Source: Sporisorium sorghi
Taxonomy: Eukaryota; Basidiomycota; Ustilaginomycetes; Ustilaginales; Ustilaginaceae
NCBI GenBank assembly: GCA_023212695.1
Contig: JALCCG010000035.1
Coordinates: 51,512 to 115,511, forward strand
DNA length: 64,000 nt
Direction of reading: 5' to 3'
Under the pieces are notes generated by a model. It saw only the letters and a program-made list of their open reading frames with translations, did not search any database and was not told where the DNA came from. Below are positions 41,601 through 51,580 of this stretch, piece by piece. Every line of letters starts with the position of its first letter. The first letter of the stretch is position 1. A program made the translations under genes and the position numbers.

Positions 41601-41718
41601 AGATGGTGATATCGTAAACCTCGCCTGTGGAGTCATTGACGCGAATCTGCTGCTCGTCGCGCTCGAGGGCCAAGCGGATCGAGTTGAGCGTTTCTGCTTC
41701 AGATGCGTGTATCAACAT
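38614..41718 (-). CDS. MSS4: Phosphatidylinositol-4-phosphate 5-kinase
   Basis: This enzyme makes PI(4,5)P2 at the plasma membrane, controlling actin and cell-wall signalling. The single exon encodes 1034 residues from ATG 41718 ([13 protein letters not shown]). The first 570 residues are low-complexity and Ser/Pro/Ala-rich. The catalytic domain starts near 575 ([21 protein letters not shown]). It contains [16 protein letters not shown], the nucleotide-binding loop [56 protein letters not shown] (about 820) and the [14 protein letters not shown] metal-binding/activation region. It ends in eight Gln encoded by CAG repeats directly before the stop. Domain order and length fit Mss4 (yeast 779 aa), with a longer N-terminus. 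Confidence 0.95.
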   Translation of the reverse strand: [1034 protein letters not shown]

Positions 41719-43046
41719 GGTCGTTCATGGCCAAGCATTGATCGAAAACGATGAGGATGGTGACGACGTCGTTGGCAGCCTCGGTTGGGTTTGCGCACAC
41801 AGATGATGGTGGTTGGTTGCCGAAGCAACGAGTTTTTCTTATGCGATCAAACAGCGATGGTGTGCTGCTGATCTGAGATGGATGGGTGATGGTGGTGGTG
41901 GATGATGATGGTATTGATGGTGGGCAAAGTGAAAGAGTGTGTTTGAGTCCAATTTGGAAATGCCAAGCAAGCTGCCTTTGCGGTTGCGGTTGCGAATTCA
42001 AAATCCAAAATCCAAAATCCAAATTCCAAATTCCAAATTCCAAATTCCAAATTCCAAATTCCAAATTCCAAATTCCTTTCTCTTTCAAACTCGTCGTCGA
42101 AACTGCGCTGTGCAGTTGCAATCGAGCTGTGCCTCGGTGCAGCTCCAGAGGCCAGAGTTGTGTGACAATTTCGCTTGCACCGCCCTCTCTCTCAGTCACA
42201 AGTGTCTAGAATAACAAAATTGTGGAGACATTTTCGACACCGAGACCGCTGCCGGAGCTGTGTTCCGCTCGCCAACGCCTACTGTAGCAAGCAGCCAGCA
42301 GCAGCTCGCCTCGGGACTTTGTCATGTTGAGGCTCAGAGGATAGACTCGCAGATGGATTCGGATGATCATGGTGATGATGATGATGCTGCTGCTGCTTCT
42401 TCCCTTCAAGTGTTTCAGAGCGTGCTTTTGGCCTAGGTCTCTTCTCCCCGCAGCCAACAACAGGTTCGAGTCCGCCGACTCAGTGGAAACCAGTAATTTA
42501 AATTACAGCTTCACAGGTCGATCAAAGCTCTCTGGATCGACAGAAGGTCTCTGTCTGTGTCAAACAAAGCACGTTGCGCCGCTCTCTCCAGAGGCTGATT
42601 CAGGGGTAAATTTCCCTTTTGGCGCGAAAACAACACCAGTAAATTATCTCAACATGCTGTCGGTGTGAAGAGCCGTTGACAGCCAAGCGCTGTGGGCGCA
42701 CGGGGTAGAACGACGTGGCGGGCTGACAGCAGCTGAGAATTTGTGATGTGCAAGAAGCGTCATGGCGGGTGCTGGTTGAAAGCGCAGGTTCGGCACGCTT
42801 TGCCGAGCTTGGAGCCGCTCTCTTGTGGTTGCGACGCTAAGAATTGCCGCTAAAGCGCTCTCTCAACCTTGCTATCTGGGCAAGCCGCGGCGCAAGACGA
42901 TGCTAGACAAGACTGTCTATCCGTCTGGTTCTGTCAATGTTGGGTGCACTCCGATGTCTTTGGCAAGGGTGGGCTCGCGTGGGCAGCGGGTGTGTCGAGT
43001 CGCTACGGCTGGTTGTGACGACTTTTGGCATTGCCTGTGTGATGAC
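41719..43046. other. Intergenic, MSS4 promoter and CENP-H 3' side
   Basis: No gene is supported. It contains the CAAATTC heptamer array (41998-42075), (GAT)n/(CTG)n microsatellites around 42365-42400 and TACTGTA-type motifs at about 42280 and 42491. A tRNA-like GGTTCGAGTCC near 42462 is not part of a tRNA. Confidence 0.6.
41998..42075. repeat. Heptanucleotide tandem array (CAAAATC/CAAATTC)
   Basis: About eleven 7-base units: first three of CAAAATC, then eight to nine of CAAATTC, beginning about 280 bases upstream of the MSS4 start. The two unit types form separate blocks, which suggests stepwise expansion from one edge. Confidence 0.92.
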
Positions 43047-44266
43047 CTACGCATCTTGCAGCAGCGGATCAATGTTCTCGTCTTGCTCGTCGATGTCGTC
43101 GTCCTCATCATACACCTCTTCGTCCTCTTCGTCCTCGTCCACATCCTTGTGCCCCTCCTCTTCGTCCTCGCTGAACGCATCATCCGACGCATCGTCCTCA
43201 TCGTCGAGCGACAGCATCAGCGTCCTCGTCGACGGCTTCTTGGTCCAGTCGCGCCCTGACTCCAGAATCAACCCCTGTTTCGTCGCCCCACAAAAGAAAC
43301 GTGTCAGTGCCACATTGTCGACGCTGGTTCAAATTTCTCTGTGTGCCTTGCTGTGAGAGGGCAAAACTTACGCGCAAGATACCTTTGACGAGCTCCTTTT
43401 TCGACCGTGCCTCTTGAATCTCGCGCTGCATCTGCTGCACTTTCTGCACGATGGCGAGGTCCTGCGAGGTGTCCGAGTCTTGGCGTTGTGATCCTGCGGG
43501 GTGGAGTTGGCGGGTGCGGATATCGGCCTTGATCGTCTTGATGGTTTCGAGCAGCTTCATTGTCTCCAGGCGTTGCTCTGCAGATTCAACATGATGGGTT
43601 CAGCACATACCGCACAGAGCTTTCATCGGTTCGAGGTTTCAGTCGGAACGTACCTCGGATGCGAGCCTTGATGGCGACCCTCTGCTGGCGGACCGCGCGG
43701 GTCTCGTCGAACACCCTGAGGAACTCGAGTGCCTGGTCGTCCCTCTGATCCAGCAGCTTGCGGGTCGATGCGTACTGCTCCCCAGCCTCCTTCTTTCCCG
43801 CAGGCGAGGTGGTGGAGAGCACTCGCTGAATCACGGCACTCGCCTCGAGCGCCCGGCTCGTCTCCACATTGAGCCGGTTCACGCCCTCGAGCTGCCGCAG
43901 CCGATGCTTCTTGTCCTCAATCTGCCGCTCCAGCGCCGCCGCACTGGTGGGCATCTTGATGGGTTTCTCCGCCAGCTCGCTCTGGTACGCCTCCCAGAAA
44001 TCCAGTTGCTTGGCTTTGCGCTGCAGCAAATGCCGTCGGTTCTCCACCTCGTAGTAGATAGCGCGCTCGAGCGCGGAGAGCTGCGGCTCGGTCGAGGGCG
44101 TGTCATGTGAGGCCGAGGAGGGCACGATGAGGCGCCGAAGCTCATCGCGGCGCAGGTTGAGGTTGGATGGTCCGGCGATGGACTGCGGTGCTGCCGCAGC
44201 TGCTGCACGCGAGTCGATGTGCCTGTCAAAGGTGCCTAGAAGCGCATCGAGTGGTGAGACTGTCAT
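43047..44266 (-). CDS. CENP-H-like inner kinetochore protein
   Basis: Three exons, 44266-43654, 43577-43372 and 43274-43047, give 348 residues. Donors are GTACGT and GTAAGT; acceptors are CTGCAG and AACAG. The protein is largely coiled coil (QLSALERAIYYEVENRRHLLQ, ALERQIEDKKHRLRQLEG, VQQMQREIQEARSKKELVKG). The third exon opens with GLILESGRDWTKKPSTRTL, preceded by KGILR. This matches the C-terminal signature of CENP-H/Fta3 proteins (a hydrophobic helix, then GSGxxW, then a polar turn and an acidic stretch). A long Asp/Glu tail follows (DDEDDASDDAFSEDEEEG). CENP-H belongs to the constitutive centromere-associated network. The family call is from motif recognition and needs a profile search; the gene structure is solid. 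Confidence 0.72.
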
Positions 44267-44424
44267 TGCGATGCTGTGTCCTGCGAGTCAGTCGAGCTGA
44301 AGGCTGTGCGGGTGAAGTCGGCTCGAGCTGGGGTGTTGACGATGAGTGACGATAGCTAGAGATTGTGCCGCAGGATTTGAGGAAGCAAGTTGTACGTCGA
44401 TCGTAGTGGCAAAACACGATGTGG

Positions 44425-44464
<40 letters not shown>
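44425..44464. repeat. Trinucleotide microsatellite (TGA)n
   Basis: About 13 uninterrupted TGA units in the promoter side of the CENP-H-like gene, roughly 160 bases before its start codon. Confidence 0.95.
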
Positions 44465-46025
44465 AGCTCTCGAGACCAACATGCTCATCAACGACATCTG
44501 GCAACTGTCACAGAGAATCGGACCCTGTCGTCTGCTCTTTTTGCGACGCGTCAAAATCTCGCGCAAAGACGTGTCCAGCCCCAAAGCAACGATGTAACAT
44601 TTTCGCGAAAATTGCTCTCGCCGTTCTCACCATCATCGACTCGCTGATCTTGCTATGCTGGCTCGGCTTTCTTCGAGATGCTCCTCGCGCTTTGCTACTT
44701 GCACGGAAGCTACTCGGACTTAAGAGTGTGCTTCGTCCTCGTTGGAAACGTGCTTGATGGCTGTGGGCCGTCGCTGGCAGCGGCACCATCACCGCGGCGA
44801 TCTTTCCTTGCTGTGATACTCAACCGACGGCCGGTCGAATGGGATTCATCCCCACATGTTCGCAGCGATAGCCTGAGCGTCGATCGACCCACGAGACAAG
44901 CTGCGCGTACAGTATCGACCAAAGTCAATCCGAAAGGCAATCTGTAGCATAATTTACTCGACACGACAACGCGACTGCGCAAAGGTTTGCTGAACCGAGG
45001 GTGCTGTTGCCTCTGCTGCTCTGCAGCTGCGTTTGGACGGATGCAGAAAATGTCGACCGATTTTGCAAGAAAAGCAAAATTGCAGTTGCAAAGCAGCACA
45101 AAGTTGAATCGGTCTCCTTCTTTTTCGTTTTCCTTTTTTTGAGTTCGATGTCCGACGGTGCATGCCCTGCTCGCTTAACGAGAAAAAGATCGCCCATTTG
45201 CGGTGACCAAGTGCGCAACTCGCTCGGCGTTGAGGCCGTGGGCTGGCCGACTAGCAGCAACGCTTATTGTCTGAACTTGCTTGCTCTGGTCAAATGTAAG
45301 TCAACCATCGTTGTCAGTACTTGAGCGGTGGATAGGCGAGGCCGATCAGCGGAGTGCAGAGGATCGTCAACCTGTCTCGGTCGCAGGCAATGCAATGTCG
45401 AAGCTCGGCCTCGTCTCTCTACACCGGCGACACGACTTCGTCTCGGTGGTGTCAAGGTCTTGGCGTCATCCCACGCTAAATTTACTGTAAGTTACCCTCG
45501 CCTGCTGCTGCACATTGCGTCCCGCCCTGCCGCCCCGTCGGGACTTTTGTGTTTCACTTCTCATTGCCATGCTTCACGCCGTTTTTCGACCAGCATCAGA
45601 CACAAACCGATCATGGGTACTTAGCTTGTTCTACGTTGGTTGGTCGGTTGCTAGGACACCGCCAGACTCGATGTCGCTCGGTTGAACCTCGTTCGTTGGT
45701 TGGTTGATGTGAAGAGTGGCCGCCTTTGGGAGCTGTAGCGCGCTCATTAGCAATTCATGGTGCATGAGCAAACGGCGATCTTGCCGAACCAGCAAAGCTT
45801 GGCTCGTCATCTTCACACTGTTCATATGAGGAGCGGGGCTGGAAACCGTAGCCGCCCTCTCTACGCTAGACGCTGCTGCTGCTGCTGCTGCTGGTCGGCG
45901 ATCCGGAAACATGTGACTGACAGAGTGGACCTGCCATGCGCTCTGCTCGCCGCATCCTGTATGATGAATTCGTTCCGCGGTACACGACGCAAAACGGAAC
46001 ATGTTCGCCGAGCGGCCGGACAAGT

Positions 46026-46031
46026 TATAAA
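46026..46031 (+). promoter_or_regulatory. TATA box of the thaumatin-like gene
   Basis: TATAAA within GTTATAAAGGCG, about 170 bases before the ATG at 46197 and followed by a CT-rich start-site region. It suggests strong or inducible expression. Confidence 0.6.
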
Positions 46032-46196
46032 GGCGCTTGCTGGCCCGACCTTTTCGAGACAGTGTACAGCAAGCCTCAGCTTTCCCATTCATCCATCCGT
46101 CTCGTCCTCTCTCTCCCCCGCCCCCGCGCTGGAAACTCTCCTTCCACCACCACCACCATCGCCATCCTCTCCCAGACCCCCTTACTCTCAAAAATC

Positions 46197-46739
46197 ATGG
46201 TCGCCATCTTCCGCACCATCGTCGCACTGGGCGCGCTTGCCGCCTCTGCCGTCTCGGCCGCCTCGCTCGCCGGGCGCAGCTCCAAGATCACCTTCACCGT
46301 GACCAACAAGTGCAAGCACTCGTTCGCGCCCGTCTTCGTGCCCGCGCTCCCCGGCAAAACCCAGTGGTCGGTGCTGACGTCCGGCAAGTCGGAATCATAC
46401 TCGTTCTACTCGGACACGTACCGCGGCTTCGTCTTCTCGCCGCTGCGCCAGGCCAATGTGACCACGGGTCAAGGTGCGACAATTGGCGAGTTCGACCTCG
46501 CCTCCGGCCAGTACGACATCTCGGTCGCTAAAGGCTTCAACGTAGGCCTGTATTTGCAGCTCCTGGGCAGGCAGACCCAGGACTACTGCCAGGCCGCGTC
46601 GTGCGGCAGCAAGGACTGCGTGGATGCGTACAAGACCGATAGTGGGCTCATGTCCGCCAGCCGCGTGGGAGAGCAGACGGTCAAGCCCAATCACAGCTGC
46701 CCGCCGACATTCACGTCGTGGAGCGTCCAGTTCTGTTGA
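46197..46739 (+). CDS. Secreted thaumatin-like protein
   Basis: The single exon encodes 180 residues from ATG 46197. Residues 1-21 (MVAIFRTIVALGALAASAVSA) are a signal peptide. The mature part starts SKITFTVTNKCKHSFAPVFVPAL, which resembles the opening beta strand of thaumatin-like proteins. Six Cys are distributed as C, then CQAASCGSKDC, then SCPP and a final C at the C-terminus. Thaumatins of plants have about 200 residues with 16 Cys; this is the short fungal form with fewer disulfides. The role is unknown: secreted family members bind glucans or act at the host surface. A TATA box and CT-rich leader suggest regulated high expression. The fold call is from the N-terminal motif and is moderately sure. 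Confidence 0.75.
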   Translation: MVAIFRTIVALGALAASAVSAASLAGRSSKITFTVTNKCKHSFAPVFVPALPGKTQWSVLTSGKSESYSFYSDTYRGFVFSPLRQANVTTGQGATIGEFDLASGQYDISVAKGFNVGLYLQLLGRQTQDYCQAASCGSKDCVDAYKTDSGLMSASRVGEQTVKPNHSCPPTFTSWSVQFC

Positions 46740-46993
46740 TCGCCTCGCCATCATTCTACACCGTATCCAGCCCTGGTTTGCCTTTCGCTTCACCAGCTCG
46801 CGCACTGGTTCCAGATCCGCGCGTCGCTCGACGAGTGGCTCGCGCTTGAGCTCCTTTCTTCTTCTCAAAAGCACCTACGCTGTCGCATCTCGGCCAGCTG
46901 TACACTTTCACTTTGCATTTCATCTTCAATTCGAACCGTTTGAGATTGTTAGTGCAGTGCCCGAACAAAGGCATGGTGAGTGCGGCGACTGCT

Positions 46994-48019
46994 TCATGGC
47001 GCCTTGGATTTGCCGGCAATCGTTGTTGGATCCTGAAAGTCCTCTTCTTCGACGTCCCAAGCGAGCGTCGACTTGTCTGCACCAAGCATGTCGAGCATGC
47101 TGCCGATGTTCCATTTGCGTTCGATGCCCTTGCCGCCGCTGCTGGCGAGCGAAGAGGATGTGGAAGCGGCAGCCTCTTGGGATCCAAACACACTCTTGCG
47201 TTGTGACGGCGTGGAGGACGCTCCCACGATGAACTGTGATCGGCGCAACAGTTCAGCCACCTCGGGAAGGGAGCCCTCGGAGTGTGCACCTTGGCTATCC
47301 TCGCCCGTCTGGCGGCGAACGGGTTCATCGATCGAGAGAAGTGCAGCGGCTTGCTCCTCGGCACCCGGCGAGTGGACACGGTATTTGCGCGCAAGCAATG
47401 GCGGATGCGACGGCTCTGGCGACTCGGTTGCCTGACGTTTGCGAGGAATCTCGGCGAGTAGGGAAGACGGAGGAGGCGATTCGAGACCGTAGTCGCCGCG
47501 AGATGGAATGCCACCCAGTCCCGACCAGTCTCCAGCATCTGCACCCGTCATCTTCCAGAGATCTTGCGCTGCCAACTGGCCCGCTTGGCGCCATCGTGCA
47601 ATGTCTTGCGGGAGTGTGGTGAGCGCGTCATCTCTCAAGCACTGGTTGGCTTGCTGCAGGACGAGCAGCCTCGCTTCGAGTGTCTGGCGCTGTTTTCTGA
47701 GGCTGGCCGACGAGGAGCAAGTGGATGCTTCTGCCATCGTCTGCTCAGCAGCCGCAGAAGGCTCCATCGAGGATGCGGAGGGTACGTTGGTATCCATGCT
47801 CTGCTGCGAGCGGCTTTGCTTGAGTGGAGATCGAAAAGGCTTTGAAAGACCCGAGCGCGATGTTTTCGGCCGCTTGCTGCGATGAGGAGCGGGACGTTTG
47901 TCTGCCGTGCTCGTCGGCGTGTCTGAGGTGCTGCTGGGAGTATCGGCGGAGTGGGCAGCGTCTTCAGGCCACGTTGAGGAAGAAGAGCCGGATCTGGATG
48001 GAGCGGAGGATGAAGGCAT
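46994..48019 (-). CDS. Mei5/Sfr1-like recombination mediator
   Basis: The single exon encodes 341 residues from ATG 48019 (MPSSSAPSRSGSSSS). After a disordered N-terminus comes SKPFRSPLK, matching the KPFxSPL motif of Sfr1/Mei5 proteins. A coiled coil follows (LRKQRQTLEARLLVLQQANQCL), then the conserved block IARWRQAGQLAAQDLWKMTG. The C-terminus has WNIGSMLDMLGADKSTLAWD followed by EEEDF, resembling the family's terminal segment. Sfr1 forms a complex with Swi5 and stimulates Rad51/Dmc1 strand exchange. The order of motifs supports the call, but each motif alone is short. It is divergent from AVL9 across 960 bases. Confidence 0.7.
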   Translation of the reverse strand: MPSSSAPSRSGSSSSTWPEDAAHSADTPSSTSDTPTSTADKRPAPHRSKRPKTSRSGLSKPFRSPLKQSRSQQSMDTNVPSASSMEPSAAAEQTMAEASTCSSSASLRKQRQTLEARLLVLQQANQCLRDDALTTLPQDIARWRQAGQLAAQDLWKMTGADAGDWSGLGGIPSRGDYGLESPPPSSLLAEIPRKRQATESPEPSHPPLLARKYRVHSPGAEEQAAALLSIDEPVRRQTGEDSQGAHSEGSLPEVAELLRRSQFIVGASSTPSQRKSVFGSQEAAASTSSSLASSGGKGIERKWNIGSMLDMLGADKSTLAWDVEEEDFQDPTTIAGKSKAP

Positions 48020-48980
48020 CTTGGGCAAGGCTCGCTCTGCTCTTCTACGCAAAAAGTCTATGTGACCGTGCCGTAATGAGCAGAAAGCTGAGTCACTCGA
48101 GTGCTGCAACAGCAATCGGCGTCTTACTAGTCGGATGAAGCGTGTTTGAGATGGCGCTGAGATGGGATCAGACAAGCTCTGATCCGATGCTCGTGTCGTC
48201 GTCGCAAGGTGATGTGTCGGATTGATACGATCTAGTGTGATGGTGGACGAGAGCAAGACAAGACCGCCGCTCTTCTTGTTGGCTTGACCGTTTTCCTTTC
48301 ATATCGACATGATGATTGCGCTGCTCTGACCGCCTCATAAAGCGTCACGGTTCGGTACGGTACAGCGCGCACTGCAAGCTTGCTTTCGGATCAGCAGATC
48401 CAGCTGATATGCTGCTATCGGACCAGCCGAGCAGAGCGTCGGCAAGTCCGTCGGCAAGCAAATGCTCTAGTCGAAACTGAGCCATCCAGCGCCAGTGCCG
48501 ATGCGCCCTTTTCGCTGGAGCGTGACCTTGACTTCGGATGCTGCGACCTCTCGCGTTCTCTGCTGCTGCTGCTGCTGCTGCTGCTGATCGTGATCGCAAA
48601 GAGGATAGCAGCAACTGCTCTGAGCTTGACTCTCAAGTCTGTGCTCGATGCACGCACGGCTCGAGAAGATTTCGAGGTGGAGGCGAGCTGAAGCTTCTCT
48701 AATTTTTATTTTATTTTATTTTATTTGACTTCGTTCCCTGTGCCGTGCAGATCCTTTCTTGCTTTTGTGGCTGAAGAGGCAGAGAGAGGAACACAAAACA
48801 ACACACTCAGCTGTGCTCTCTCTCTCTCCTGCAGCAGTTGCTAGCAGCAGCAGCAGCAGCAAAGTGCAACCCCCCTTTTCATTCTTCTCTTGTCACTCGT
48901 CACATCTTTCCTTCCGACTCGCAGAAACACGCAAGGACGACTCACCTTGATCACGAGCCACGACATACATCAGTAAGCTC
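48020..48980. other. Divergent promoter region of SFR1-like and AVL9
   Basis: No gene is seen. It includes (CTG)n near 48563-48586, TTTTA pentamers (about 48702-48725), a CT-rich tract near 48815 and (CAG)n near 48845-48860. Confidence 0.6.
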
Positions 48981-51299
48981 ATGATGAGCTCCGAACCCGG
49001 AGCGACAAATGCCCAAACAGCAGCAGCAGCAACGCAAGATGTCACTCGCTTGGAGCACGCCGAATCATCCGCAGCGACAGCGACGAGCGAGATTGCAAAT
49101 GTTCAAAGCACTGCGCACAATGCAAAGGAACCAGTCGAATCCTCACAATCCGTTCTGGATACAGAGCTCGATGCGGACAAGCCCACGCAAGCAACAAGCA
49201 TAGCTGCTCAACAGGATGAAGCTCAGGAAACGCACACATCAGAGCAAGACGCTCGGAGCCCAACGCCGTCCTCGTCAATACCACCGTCCATGTCCATCCC
49301 CGAAATCAAGGCAGCGCTTGCTTTCGAACGCGATCAGGTAAAGGCTGCTGCTGCTGGTAGTCAAGCGCCGATAGCTGCCGACGCAGAGCCGGTCATTCTT
49401 GGCATTGCTGTGGTCGACTTCAACCACCTCGTTGGACCTCAAGTCGAGTATACCTACCCGAAAAAACTCCAGGACGATCAGGATCTCGTCAAGTCGCTGC
49501 CCTTCCTCGCACTTCCAGACGGCAGTCATCTTTCCGACGAGGACTTTTGCTACTTCCACTTGCACTGTCCCAATCTCTCCGACTCCACCATCTTTGGCAT
49601 CTCTTGCAACCGTCAGATCGCTGCCGACGCGCTTGTCAGAAAGGGCGCCGAGGTCACCAGAAGCACCGTGCAGAAGGCTATTGTCGTCTTGGCAAAGGAG
49701 CCCGTGTTTGGCCCTATCCGCGAGAAGCTCGGCATCGTCACGCGCGCCTTCTTCGCTCAAGGCGACCTGGCCGATGTCGACATCCTCGTCGACTTTCACT
49801 CCACCCTCGAGATGGGCCTGCAGAGCGGCGGCATGTCGCACGATCGCGAGACCGTCATGTACATGGGCACTTCGCTGCGCGAGCTCGTGCACAAGTGGCG
49901 CTTCAAGACGCTCATGCTCGTCAAGCTGCTCCTCCTCCAGCGTCGTGTTATGTTCTTTGGCTATCCCGTCGAGCAGCTCTGCAACTATCAGTATTCGCTC
50001 GTCTCGCTCTTGCCTGGCCTGCTCCTCAGCTTGCACGACGCAGGCGACCCGAAGCTGCACACGCGCGCAGGTCGAGTCGAAAAGGCAGACAGCCTGCGCT
50101 CATCGGATCGCAAGAGCTTGCTCAACTTCTTGGGCATGCCCCTCGACATCTTTGGTGAGGATGCCTTCTTCCAGCCTTACTGCCCTTTGCAACAGATTGA
50201 CCTGCTCAAGTCGCGCACCTGGCTCGTCGGCACCAGCAATAGCATTTTCAAGCAGCAGCGCGACTGCAAGATCGATGTCATCGTCGACCTCGAGCATGCC
50301 CACCTCGAATTCCAGGATGCCAATCTGCACCACATGGTCAATCTCACGCCAGAGGATCGCAAGTGGATGGACCAAGTCATCTCGTCCGTCGTAGAGACAT
50401 GGAATCCAGCCGATCCGACCCGACCCACCTCGATGGGCTTCCACGGCAGCGACGACTACCTGCGCATCCGCTTCGAGGACTACATCTGCGCCATGCTCTC
50501 CTCGACAAAGTACGCCGATTTCTTGGCTAGAAGCGATCCGGAGCAGGTGGCGATTCAGGCACCGGATGCTTCGACCACGAGCAGTTTTGGCGCCGACTTC
50601 CTCACTGCGCTGCGATCTACGCAGGCGTTCAAGGTGTGGAAGTCTATGACGGATCCGATGCTGTTTGACATTGTCGATCACAAGCATCCGTGCGAAGGCA
50701 AGACGTCGGCGATCGAGGATGTTGGTCTGCGGCTCTCGGCGGGCCTGCACGATTTGCGGCTTGAAGAGAACCTGGCGCCTACGCGCGAAGCCATCGGCAG
50801 CGCGCTGCAGGCTGGCAGTGCCAATTTTTACCGCCTTGCCAGCAACTTGGGCAAGGACATCGCCAAGTTTCGTGCGAACCACATGGCTACGGGCCAGCCT
50901 GCGAGTGGCCAAGGTGCATCCACGCCGAGCAGCGCAGGCGGCATCGGCGGTCTCACGTCTGGGTTCGGCTTCTTTGGGTCCAATGCTTCGTCGCCGTCAA
51001 ACGCACAGGGAAGCACATCAGCAACGGGAGCAGCGCGCGCATCAGGGTCCATTACGGGCGAGGCGATCGATGCAGATGGACAGCACACGGCGCGGTCGGG
51101 TCGAGGAGTATCAAATGACGCTCGGGCCAACGCCGCAGCTCCAACATTCAATGCGAACGAAGCGCTCAACGCAGCGGGCCAAGCAGCGGCTCAGGCTGGG
51201 ACGCAGGTGCGTGCTGCCTTGGGCAACTTTGGCTCGTTCCTCTCGGCACGCCAAAAGTCGTGGGCTGCCAGTCGCAGCAACAGCAATAACTCGCAATAG
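48981..51299 (+). CDS. AVL9: AVL9 trafficking protein
   Basis: This DENN-related protein acts in late secretory transport from the Golgi in yeast. The single exon encodes 772 residues (MMSSEPGATNA; a second Met follows directly). A disordered, Ala/Glu-rich N-terminus of about 135 residues precedes the Avl9 block LGIAVVDFNHLVGPQVEYTY. It continues with LPFLALPDGSHLSDEDFCYFHL, TIFGISCNRQI, KLGIVTRAFFAQGDL and RRVMFFGYPVEQLCNYQYSLVSLLPGLL. The conserved EDYICAMLSS and LRSTQAFKVWKSMTDPMLFD segments follow. The tail is Ser/Ala/Asn-rich. It converges with NOP1 281 bases downstream. Confidence 0.94.
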   Translation: MMSSEPGATNAQTAAAATQDVTRLEHAESSAATATSEIANVQSTAHNAKEPVESSQSVLDTELDADKPTQATSIAAQQDEAQETHTSEQDARSPTPSSSIPPSMSIPEIKAALAFERDQVKAAAAGSQAPIAADAEPVILGIAVVDFNHLVGPQVEYTYPKKLQDDQDLVKSLPFLALPDGSHLSDEDFCYFHLHCPNLSDSTIFGISCNRQIAADALVRKGAEVTRSTVQKAIVVLAKEPVFGPIREKLGIVTRAFFAQGDLADVDILVDFHSTLEMGLQSGGMSHDRETVMYMGTSLRELVHKWRFKTLMLVKLLLLQRRVMFFGYPVEQLCNYQYSLVSLLPGLLLSLHDAGDPKLHTRAGRVEKADSLRSSDRKSLLNFLGMPLDIFGEDAFFQPYCPLQQIDLLKSRTWLVGTSNSIFKQQRDCKIDVIVDLEHAHLEFQDANLHHMVNLTPEDRKWMDQVISSVVETWNPADPTRPTSMGFHGSDDYLRIRFEDYICAMLSSTKYADFLARSDPEQVAIQAPDASTTSSFGADFLTALRSTQAFKVWKSMTDPMLFDIVDHKHPCEGKTSAIEDVGLRLSAGLHDLRLEENLAPTREAIGSALQAGSANFYRLASNLGKDIAKFRANHMATGQPASGQGASTPSSAGGIGGLTSGFGFFGSNASSPSNAQGSTSATGAARASGSITGEAIDADGQHTARSGRGVSNDARANAAAPTFNANEALNAAGQAAAQAGTQVRAALGNFGSFLSARQKSWAASRSNSNNSQ

Positions 51300-51580
51300 C
51301 CACGGGGAATGTCGGCGCCAATGCTAGCACGTACATATCGTCGGAAGACTAACTGGACGATCGCGGATGTTGCACAGACACCAACCAATGGATGCGAAAT
51401 GAGAGCGTGTTGTGAAGAAAGCAAGAGGGCGAGATATACTACAGAACCAGAACCGAAAGTGAGTGAAAGAAAGGAAACGGAAAGGAAGCGAGCCAGGCAC
51501 GGACAAGCAAGACGGACGAAACAACGAACGAGCCAAGCCTCTGTCATAGCGAGGGCTGTACGAATCGACATCGGTGCCGT

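Larger units (their letters stand above)
44267..46196. other. Long intergenic region, no gene seen
   Basis: I see no gene over 1.9 kb. It holds a (TGA)n array at 44425-44464, TACAGTA at about 44908, the palindromic TAAATTTACTGTAA at 45477-45490, a (CTG)n tract near 45872-45893, and the promoter of the thaumatin-like gene with a TATAAA at about 46026. Confidence 0.6.

Noticed and set aside
42462..42472. GGTTCGAGTCC resembling a tRNA T-arm
   Set aside because: The flanking bases do not pair as a T-stem, and no D-arm, anticodon arm or acceptor stem lies upstream.
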